Part shown: positions 26,500-32,795 of the stretch, in pieces | How the letters are laid out: every line of letters starts with the position of its first letter | How positions within the stretch are numbered: the stretch's first letter is position 1 | Source: Fidelibacterota bacterium | GTDB taxonomy: Bacteria; Fidelibacterota; UBA8477; JABMPR01 | DNA: 45,210 nucleotides | Direction: 5' to 3' | Assembly: GCA_016845065.1 (NCBI GenBank) | Contig: JAERTG010000027.1 | Span: 1 to 45,210 of the forward strand | Translations under genes and position numbers: made by a program | Notes under the pieces: model-generated | What the model was told of the DNA's origin: nothing | Seen by the model: only the letters and a program-made list of their open reading frames with translations | Database searches by the model: none

Positions 26500-27660
26500 A
26501 TGCTTCCCAATATCAGATCAGAATTCCTCCTGGATCCAGATATACATTATCTAAACCATGGTTCATTCGGGGCCTGTCCTCGCGAGGTTTTTGAGGACTA
26601 TCAAAACTGGCAGAGCAAACTGGAGCGCAATCCCATCGATTACTACACGAGGCAGTTGAAGGGATTGTTTAGTAAGGAAGCAGGTGGTCCCCTGGAGAAA
26701 GCCAGAACAGATCTTGCAGGATATGTAAATGCAGATTCAGAGGGTATGATTTTTACTCCCAATGTGACGGTTGCCCTGAATGCCATTGCCAGCTCCATTC
26801 CTCTGAACGCCAGGGATGAAGTACTGACGACGGATCATGAATATGGTACAATATTGGCCACCTGGGCTAGAAAATGTCATGAGACCCATGCTGTTCTCAC
26901 GGAAGTAGAAATTGATCTCCCACTGGGCACTCAAGATGAATTTGTGGAGTATTTCTGGAAGCATGTCAATTCACGGACAAAAGTGATCCTCATGAGTCAC
27001 ATTACTTCAGCAACTGCACTGATTCTGCCTGTGAGAGAGATCTGTAGACGGGCGCGGAAAGCTGAGATTATTACAGTTATCGATGGAGCACATGCTGTTG
27101 GTCAGATCGACTTAGATATTGAAAATATCAATGCAGACTACTACACTAGCAATTGTCACAAGTGGATGCTTACCCCCAAGGGCACTGCATTTCTGCACGT
27201 TCATCAGACTAGGAGGGAATCTCTTAAACCTCTTGTGATAAGCTGGGCTGAAATCAACCAACCCTCCTTTTCATTGCGACATGAAATGTGGGGTACACGG
27301 GATATGGCAGCTTTTCTGAGTATTCCAACTGCACTTCAGTTCCGAAAAAAACATGATTGGAATATCCGTAATACGGAAGCCAGGTCAATTCTCGTCGAAT
27401 ACAGGGAAATTTTCAACCGTGCACTGGGAGAGGAGGCGATCTGTGACCCATCCTGGCTGGCCCAAATTGCCAGTATCATTTTACCAGATGAGACAAGCCC
27501 TGGGAAATTGTGGAGCTATTTGTGGGATGAGCACAAGATAGAAGCGATGATCACCAAATGGAGGGAGAGAACAATATTAAGGCTCAGCTTCAATGCCTAC
27601 AACACTACAGATGAACTTGACCTCTTACTCACAGCCCTGCAAGATTTCACAAAGAAGTGA
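26500..27660 (+). CDS. PLP-dependent class V aminotransferase, isopenicillin N epimerase-like
   Basis: The 386-residue protein is a fold-type I, class V enzyme. HYLNHGSFGACPREVF near the N-terminus is the hallmark of the CefD (isopenicillin N epimerase) branch. VIDGAHAVGQIDLDI has the ring-nitrogen Asp D195. NCHKWMLTPKGTAFLHV has the PLP-binding Lys K221. The GTRDMAAFLSIPTAL motif is also typical. Members are epimerases, cysteine desulfurase-like enzymes or lyases; the substrate here is unknown, and there is no beta-lactam gene nearby, so epimerase activity should not be assumed. A TTAGGGGT site precedes the ATG. Its stop is one base from the stop of the convergent XRE regulator gene. Confidence 0.88.
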   Translation: MLPNIRSEFLLDPDIHYLNHGSFGACPREVFEDYQNWQSKLERNPIDYYTRQLKGLFSKEAGGPLEKARTDLAGYVNADSEGMIFTPNVTVALNAIASSIPLNARDEVLTTDHEYGTILATWARKCHETHAVLTEVEIDLPLGTQDEFVEYFWKHVNSRTKVILMSHITSATALILPVREICRRARKAEIITVIDGAHAVGQIDLDIENINADYYTSNCHKWMLTPKGTAFLHVHQTRRESLKPLVISWAEINQPSFSLRHEMWGTRDMAAFLSIPTALQFRKKHDWNIRNTEARSILVEYREIFNRALGEEAICDPSWLAQIASIILPDETSPGKLWSYLWDEHKIEAMITKWRERTILRLSFNAYNTTDELDLLLTALQDFTKK

Positions 27661-27661
27661 G

Positions 27662-27859
27662 CTATTCTGAACCCAATTGAAAAACTTCTTCAATGCTTAA
27701 CATAAACACTTGAGCAATCTCATAAGCCAGCTTCAAGGAAGGGTTGTATTTCCCCTTTTCTAAAAAAACGATGGTTTCTCTGCGAACCTTGACTTTGTCC
27801 GCAAGTTGCTGTTGCGTCAACCCCTCTCGTGCTCTTAATTCCTTAATTCTGGTCAGCAT
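27662..27859 (-). CDS. small XRE-family HTH regulator (pair A)
   Basis: I start this at 27859, giving 65 residues beginning [16 protein letters not shown], as in compact YgzD-type regulators. An ATG twelve bases upstream at 27871 would add MGYP. The whole protein is one HTH_3 domain: [21 protein letters not shown] (helices 1-2), [17 protein letters not shown] (recognition helix) and [17 protein letters not shown]. It lies inside the end of the upstream membrane-protein gene (start codon before that gene's stop at 27843), so both are made together. It probably represses or activates its own operon, and the repeats before the membrane gene are candidate operators. Confidence 0.88.
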   Translation of the reverse strand: MLTRIKELRAREGLTQQQLADKVKVRRETIVFLEKGKYNPSLKLAYEIAQVFMLSIEEVFQLGSE

Positions 27860-28259
27860 GGGGTAACCCATTCCTTTTAAAGTAGAGCCAGGTTAACCCA
27901 TAAATTGCCGCCGCTGCCAGTATACCTGTACCTAGCAGTTCTTCAGAATCGGGAAATTTTTCGCGAAAAATGAAGAGGACAAACCAGGACATCATAGAAT
28001 AGCGAAACGCGTATGCCCCAGCATGGAGTTCCAGGACTCTGCTCATTTCATCCTCAAGTGGAATATTCCGGTTTCTGTCCTGAGCATTTTGAATACTTCG
28101 ATATACGGGAATTACTAACATAGCCAGGGTTAGAAGGATGATTGTGATCATCTTCCAGCTCAGAGCTGGTCCATAGTTTAATAAGTAAAATGCTAATCCA
28201 CCAATTATACAAACTGCTAGAATGGGTACAATTAATATGCTTCGATTAGAATTTGACAT
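27843..28259 (-). CDS. DUF2178-like membrane protein (pair A)
   Basis: The 138-residue protein has four hydrophobic segments (about residues 8-28, 35-52, 85-103 and 108-125). Between the second and third is a charged cytoplasmic-type loop, [29 protein letters not shown]. The [15 protein letters not shown] pattern resembles DUF2178-type membrane proteins, which are often paired with small XRE regulators. A strong GGAGGAAG site stands five bases before the ATG. It is the first gene of a two-gene operon with the XRE regulator. The biochemical role is unknown; sensing of membrane or antimicrobial stress is a guess from paired families. Confidence 0.75.
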   Translation of the reverse strand: MSNSNRSILIVPILAVCIIGGLAFYLLNYGPALSWKMITIILLTLAMLVIPVYRSIQNAQDRNRNIPLEDEMSRVLELHAGAYAFRYSMMSWFVLFIFREKFPDSEELLGTGILAAAAIYGLTWLYFKRNGLPHADQN

Positions 28260-28276
28260 GTCTTCCTCCAGTTAAG

Positions 28277-28337
28277 TATTTCTAACATAAAGTAGTATAT
28301 ATCTAACACATTCCCAATCTAATATTATTTATCTAAC
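28277..28337 (-). promoter_or_regulatory. promoter/operator region of XRE pair A with direct repeats
   Basis: On the minus strand the word GTTAGA followed by an AT-rich tail occurs three times: GTTAGATAAATA, GTTAGATATATA and GTTAGAAATA. In forward coordinates these are TCTAAC at 28332-28337, 28302-28307 and 28281-28286. A weaker copy, ATTAGATT, lies at 28317-28323. The copies are spaced by 21 and 30 bases, near whole helical turns. A -10-like TATACT (28294-28299, minus strand) lies 34 bases before the start codon and sits among the repeats. A protein bound here would overlap the promoter, as expected for autoregulation by the XRE protein. Confidence 0.5.
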
Positions 28338-28477
28338 TAATTGAATAGCATCACCTCTGTTTTTAGGATTTCCTGAGTCCATTTCGATTCATCCCTACCT
28401 GTCTTTTCATAGTGTATTTGTTTGAATTCCCCCAATATTAGCAGACTTGTGAACCTGATCATACTTGGAGCCTCAAA

Positions 28478-29587
28478 TTGAACAAAATTGTACGCACACT
28501 TCTCATTGTCTTGCTAGTCATCCCAAGTCTTTATGGACGTTGGGGCTGGAACTCTCACCGTTTTATCAATGATGCGGCTGTAGACCATTTACCAGAATCC
28601 ATGTCCTTCTTCCAGGATCATCGCGACTATCTTTCCCAACACTCTGTTGATCCCGATACTGATGATGATCCTGGATATTACCACTACATTGATATTGATT
28701 ATTATCCGGAATTTTTCACGGGGACACTACCTCATCAGTGGCAGGATATGATTGACTTGTATGGTCAAATTATCATGGAGGATAATGGTCTGGTACCCTG
28801 GGTGATTGAATGGTGGCTTACAGATATGACGGCATTGATGGAAGCAGGAAACTGGGACGAGGTGTGGCAAGTGGCAGCTGAACTAGGTCATTATGTTGGA
28901 GATTCTCACCAAGCCCTTCATCTGACTCTTAATTACAATGGGCAACTTACCAATAACTATGGAATCCATTCCCGATATGAGACCCAGATGATCAATCCTC
29001 ATCTTGAGGAAGTTGTCGTTGCCGATTCTGTGGCTGGATATTGGGAAAGTCCAATTGATTCGATTTTTGGCTACATTGAAGAAATATTCCCACTGGTTGA
29101 CCTGATCATGGAAGCTGATGATAGAGCCTACGACATGGATTCAAACTATGGTGAAGATTACTATTCCCTGATGTGGGAAGATCTTGGTGATACGACTATA
29201 TGGAGTTTGAATCGTGCTGCAGTGGATCTTGCCAGCATCTGGTATACAGCCTGGGTAAATGCTGGCTCACCCTATCCTGCAGGTGTGGGAGTAAAAGATA
29301 TTCAGCTTCCTCAGCTGCACCAGGTAAAGGCCTTCCCCAATCCGTTTAATGCCGCTATAAATTTCGAATTCACTCTGAGTCAAAGCACCAGCGCAAGTTT
29401 GAAAATCTATAACATGAATGGAATTTTAATTGCATCACTAATTCAAGACTATTTTTTACCGGGAGTGTATAGGTTCAATTGGAAAGGCACAGATAGAAGG
29501 GGTGTCAATCTTAGTTCAGGGATTTATCTACTGGAGCTAAATACACCTGACCACCGTAGCATAAAAAAATTAACTTTACTGAAATAA
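28478..29587 (+). CDS. secreted zinc-dependent phospholipase C/S1-P1 nuclease-like enzyme with T9SS-type domain
   Basis: Translation starts at TTG (28478), with GGAG eight bases upstream; no ATG fits. The 369 residues comprise a signal peptide (about 1-20), an S1/P1-PLC superfamily domain (about 22-270) and a sorting domain (about 285-369: FPNPFNAAINFEFTL, ending LTLLK). Zinc-site residues appear in family spacing: W22 and H27 in WGWNSH, D58/D60, H69 in YHYIDID, H138, D142 and H148 in GHYVGDSHQALH, then H164 and E168 in GIHSRYE. The last ligand is Glu, as in Bacillus phospholipase C, whereas S1/P1 nucleases have Asp. The substrate could be phospholipid or single-stranded nucleic acid. In the family the N-terminal Trp amine binds zinc, which requires cleavage exactly before W22. 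Confidence 0.82.
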   Translation: MNKIVRTLLIVLLVIPSLYGRWGWNSHRFINDAAVDHLPESMSFFQDHRDYLSQHSVDPDTDDDPGYYHYIDIDYYPEFFTGTLPHQWQDMIDLYGQIIMEDNGLVPWVIEWWLTDMTALMEAGNWDEVWQVAAELGHYVGDSHQALHLTLNYNGQLTNNYGIHSRYETQMINPHLEEVVVADSVAGYWESPIDSIFGYIEEIFPLVDLIMEADDRAYDMDSNYGEDYYSLMWEDLGDTTIWSLNRAAVDLASIWYTAWVNAGSPYPAGVGVKDIQLPQLHQVKAFPNPFNAAINFEFTLSQSTSASLKIYNMNGILIASLIQDYFLPGVYRFNWKGTDRRGVNLSSGIYLLELNTPDHRSIKKLTLLK

Positions 29588-29615
29588 TAGAGTTCCAACC
29601 TGGGAGGGTAGAGAC

Positions 29616-30047
29616 ATGAATCAGGATTTTTATCAAAAAATGAGATCAGACATTCGGGAATGGGTGACAACCAAAACCGGCAAGGAAAATCAGTGGTCTG
29701 AATATCTTTTGCTGGCCCCGGATCTTTTTCATTTACTTGCGAAATTGGCTTTGGATAAGGAGGTCCCCAGCAGTGAGAAAGCCAAAATCGCTGGAGCTCT
29801 AGCGTACTTCATTTCACCTATCGATCTATTTCCTGAGGCGCTTATTGGACCATTGGGCTATCTGGATGACGTAGCACTAGCCGCCTATGTCATTAATTCT
29901 GTTATGAAAAATTGTGATCCAGCCATCGTAACAAAACATTGGGCAGGAGAGCAAAATATCCTGGATTTAGTGCAGCAGATTGTGGATGTGGCTTCAGATA
30001 TGTTGGGCAATAAAATTTGGGATAAACTCAAGAATTTGGTAAAGTGA
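29616..30047 (+). CDS. DUF1232 (YkvA-like) protein
   Basis: The 143-residue protein contains the DUF1232 core AKIAGALAYFISPIDLFPEALIGPLGYLDDVALAAYVIN (about residues 58-96), typical of YkvA-type small membrane-associated proteins. N- and C-terminal flanks are helical and charged. A GGGAGGGTAGAG site precedes the ATG. The function of the family is unknown. Its TGA overlaps the ATG of the next gene by one base (TGATGA), so it is coupled to the solenoid protein. Confidence 0.85.
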   Translation: MNQDFYQKMRSDIREWVTTKTGKENQWSEYLLLAPDLFHLLAKLALDKEVPSSEKAKIAGALAYFISPIDLFPEALIGPLGYLDDVALAAYVINSVMKNCDPAIVTKHWAGEQNILDLVQQIVDVASDMLGNKIWDKLKNLVK

Positions 30048-30661
30048 TGAAACAACAAATCGATTTAAAAAGTCTTGTTATAGGTATTTTGGGAACGCTC
30101 CTGCTCATGACACTGATATCAGCCAAACAATCAGAAGCTGAAATGGGTGATCTTAGTGTAGCTTCTATCACCATCAGAGATGGAGGAGGACTCAGAATTC
30201 TTTCTCGAGCAGGGGATAATACGGTACTTATCACTGGATCTGGTCAAGGTGGAGGCTCGATCATGCTCAAGAATGCCCTGGGAGAAAAATCTATGACGCT
30301 CGGTGCAAATGAGGATGGACAGGGTGGTTTTGTGGCATACAATCAGGAAGGTCAGATGAGCGCACATCTTGGAACAGGTGAAATGGGTGGAGGTTTTTTC
30401 CGGACCTTCGATAAGCACGAATCTCCCACTGTTTACCTTGGAACAAGTGAAAAAGGTGGTGGTCAGCTCACAACCTACAATGAAGTAGGAAATGAGACTG
30501 CATTTCTGGGTACAGGTACAGTGGGGAATGGGTTTCTCCGAACAGCCAATGAGTATGGGAAAATGAGTGCTTATGTTGGAACAGGGAATTCCAATACAGG
30601 AATGGTTTTACTTTGTGACCGTGATGGGAATACCAAATGGGTTGAAAAGGTGGATGATTAG
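30047..30661 (+). CDS. membrane-anchored solenoid protein of 23-residue repeats
   Basis: I take the ATG at 30047; a GTG directly before it is possible. The 204-residue product has one N-terminal hydrophobic segment (about residues 8-26, signal anchor or signal peptide), then only repeats. Six 23-residue copies fill residues 68-204, the last 22 long, following GxGx-hydrophobic-xxx[ND]xxGxxxxx[LV]G; a degenerate copy lies at about 46-67. This should fold as a regular beta-solenoid facing the outside of the cell. I recognise no enzymatic motif and know no function. The start codon overlaps the stop of the DUF1232 gene, which suggests the two are made together. Confidence 0.8.
   Translation: MKQQIDLKSLVIGILGTLLLMTLISAKQSEAEMGDLSVASITIRDGGGLRILSRAGDNTVLITGSGQGGGSIMLKNALGEKSMTLGANEDGQGGFVAYNQEGQMSAHLGTGEMGGGFFRTFDKHESPTVYLGTSEKGGGQLTTYNEVGNETAFLGTGTVGNGFLRTANEYGKMSAYVGTGNSNTGMVLLCDRDGNTKWVEKVDD
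30248..30658 (+). repeat. six 23-residue protein repeats within the coding sequence
   Basis: In one register the units begin GGGSIML, GQGGFVA, GGGFFRT, GGGQLTT, GNGFLRT and NTGMVLL. Position 9 is Asn or Asp in every unit. Position 12 is Gly in five of six. Positions 18-19 are Leu-Gly or Val-Gly in the first five. The units are 69 bases long and diverged at DNA level, so this is an old, selected repeat and not a recent expansion. Confidence 0.8.
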
Positions 30662-30720
30662 CGGTCACAATTATTTAACCAATATTTTGGTATTGAATCA
30701 ACTTGTCATGGGGTAACTGA

Positions 30721-32775
30721 ATGAACAAAGCCCTCCTTCTTTCCTTATTAATTTTAGTCTCATGTAAACCCCAACTCTCCAATAGGATCACCGTTTCCAG
30801 CCCTGATCAAAAAATTCAGGTTGAGCTGAAACTGAATGAGGGTTTACCCCAGTATACCATTCTGGCGGATGGGCAATCCATAATCAGACCATCTGGTTTG
30901 GGATTTCGTTTACGAAATCAGCCTGATTTGGCAGGACCCTTCCAATTGGTAAATTCAAATACAGTGCTAATAAATGAAGAATGGGAACCAGCCTGGGGAC
31001 AGGAAAACTTAATCCACTCAATAAGTAGGAAAATCACTCTTGAATTGAAGGAAGAACTTGCTCCGTACCGACAACTCAATCTGATTTTCCGTGTTTTCAA
31101 TGATGGTGTGGCATTCCGCTATGAGATTCCAGAACAAGCAGATCTTGATTCCCTCTTCATTTTGGAGGAGCTATCCGAGTTTAATTTTGCCAATGATGGG
31201 AAATCCTGGTGGATTCAGGGAGGTCACGCATTCGATACCTATGAAACATTACATAAGGTATCTCCACTCAGTGAAATTGACTCAGCAAACACACCTCTTA
31301 CATATATCACTCATAATGATTTTTATATCAGTATTCATGAAGCTAACCTGACTGACTATGCTGGTATGACCATGAAAAAATCCCGGGTTGATTCTTTAAG
31401 TTTTACCAGCAATCTCGTTCCCTGGCCCGATGGTGACCGAGTAAAAACCTCTGCACCAATGCGCTCACCCTGGCGAACCATCTGCATAGGTAGAACGGCC
31501 ACTGACCTCCTGAGGTCGCGCATGATATTGAACCTGAATGAGCCAAACCAATTGCCAGATGCTGACTGGATCAAACCCATGAAATACATGGGCATCTGGT
31601 GGGGTATGCATATCAACAAATATACCTGGGTTCAAGGTGAACGGCATGGTGCCACAACGGAGAATACCAAACGTTATATCGATTTTGCATTCGAGCATGG
31701 GATTCAAGGCGTTTTGGTTGAAGGTTGGAATAAAGGTTGGGAAGACTGGGGAAAGGATGACGCTCTGCAATTCAAAGAAGCCTATGATGATTTTGATATC
31801 GCTGAGGTGATTGAATATGCGAAAGAAAAGCATATAACCTTTATTGGCCACCATGAAACAACTGCCAATGTAGCTTCCTATGAGCATCAACTTGAATCTG
31901 CCTACTCATTTTATGATAGTCTCGGTGTATCCGCCATCAAGACCGGATACGTTGGGGCCATTAAGCCGGAAGGTCATTTCCACTATGGACAATGGATGGT
32001 TGAACACTTTAGGAAGGTTGTAAAACTGGCTGCTCGTCATCACATTTCTCTCGATGTGCATGAACCTGTAAAGGGCACTGGAATTGAGCGAACCTGGCCT
32101 AATATGATGACTCGAGAAGGTGCCAGGGGACAAGAATGGAATGCCTGGAGCGAAGGTAACCCACCGGACCATACTACAATTCTTCCCTTTACACGACTGC
32201 TGGCAGGTCCCATGGATTACACACCGGGAATATTTGATATACGCTTCGACCGCTATAAATCAGACTTTAAGGTCCATTCAACACTGGCTAAGCAGATTGC
32301 TCTCATGCTAGTCCTGTATAGCCCTATGCAAATGGCCGCAGACCTGCCTGAAAATTACGAAAACCAACCGGCCTTTAAATTTATCAAGGATCTAAAGGTG
32401 GACTGGGACGAAACGCTTTATCTGGAAGGTGAGATTGGTGAGTATGTCACAATCGCCAGACGTTATGAGGATGAATGGTTTCTGGGGGCTATTGCGAATG
32501 AAAATGCCCGAGAAATTGAAATTTCAATTGACCAGTTAATTCAGGACGAAATGATAGCCGAGTGCTATGTAGACACTGATGAAACTCATTGGGATTCCAA
32601 TCCCTATCCAATTTGGATCGGGTCATATAAAGTTACTCCGTCTGATATCCTGAATGCTCGCTTAGCTGAAGGTGGGGGATTGGCGATGAGGATAAGACCG
32701 ATATCAAAAGATGAGATGGGCCAAGATTTTGTGTCAATCTCAGAATTGCGCTTGGATCAGGGAGTGAAAGAGTAG
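30721..32775 (+). CDS. GH97 alpha-glucosidase-like lipoprotein
   Basis: The 684-residue protein starts with a lipoprotein signal (lipobox LVSC, C15). It has the three-part GH97 layout: N-terminal beta-sandwich (about 20-270), catalytic barrel (about 280-560) and C-terminal domain. Motifs are VLVEGWNKGWEDWG (E334), FIGHHETT (E379), DVHEPVKGTGIERTWPNM (E448) and REGARGQEWNAW (E472). Spacings of 69 and 24 between E379, E448 and E472 equal those I recall for SusB residues 439, 508 and 532. The HE motif therefore suggests the inverting, SusB-like subtype. It would cut alpha-glucosides or alpha-galactosides at the cell surface. The GH20 gene follows after 20 bases, so the two are probably one operon. 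Confidence 0.93.
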   Translation: MNKALLLSLLILVSCKPQLSNRITVSSPDQKIQVELKLNEGLPQYTILADGQSIIRPSGLGFRLRNQPDLAGPFQLVNSNTVLINEEWEPAWGQENLIHSISRKITLELKEELAPYRQLNLIFRVFNDGVAFRYEIPEQADLDSLFILEELSEFNFANDGKSWWIQGGHAFDTYETLHKVSPLSEIDSANTPLTYITHNDFYISIHEANLTDYAGMTMKKSRVDSLSFTSNLVPWPDGDRVKTSAPMRSPWRTICIGRTATDLLRSRMILNLNEPNQLPDADWIKPMKYMGIWWGMHINKYTWVQGERHGATTENTKRYIDFAFEHGIQGVLVEGWNKGWEDWGKDDALQFKEAYDDFDIAEVIEYAKEKHITFIGHHETTANVASYEHQLESAYSFYDSLGVSAIKTGYVGAIKPEGHFHYGQWMVEHFRKVVKLAARHHISLDVHEPVKGTGIERTWPNMMTREGARGQEWNAWSEGNPPDHTTILPFTRLLAGPMDYTPGIFDIRFDRYKSDFKVHSTLAKQIALMLVLYSPMQMAADLPENYENQPAFKFIKDLKVDWDETLYLEGEIGEYVTIARRYEDEWFLGAIANENAREIEISIDQLIQDEMIAECYVDTDETHWDSNPYPIWIGSYKVTPSDILNARLAEGGGLAMRIRPISKDEMGQDFVSISELRLDQGVKE

Positions 32776-32795
32776 ATCATTAAGAGGGGAAATTC

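Noticed and set aside
26500..27660. True isopenicillin N epimerase
   Set aside because: The motifs fit that branch, but no beta-lactam biosynthesis genes are nearby, so only the class V family was called.
27662..28259. Toxin-antitoxin pair
   Set aside because: A small regulator with a small membrane protein can suggest one, but the membrane protein has four segments and a DUF2178-like loop, and is not a short toxic peptide.
30248..30658. DNA minisatellite
   Set aside because: The repeats are conserved at protein level and diverged in DNA, so they reflect protein structure and not a recent DNA expansion.
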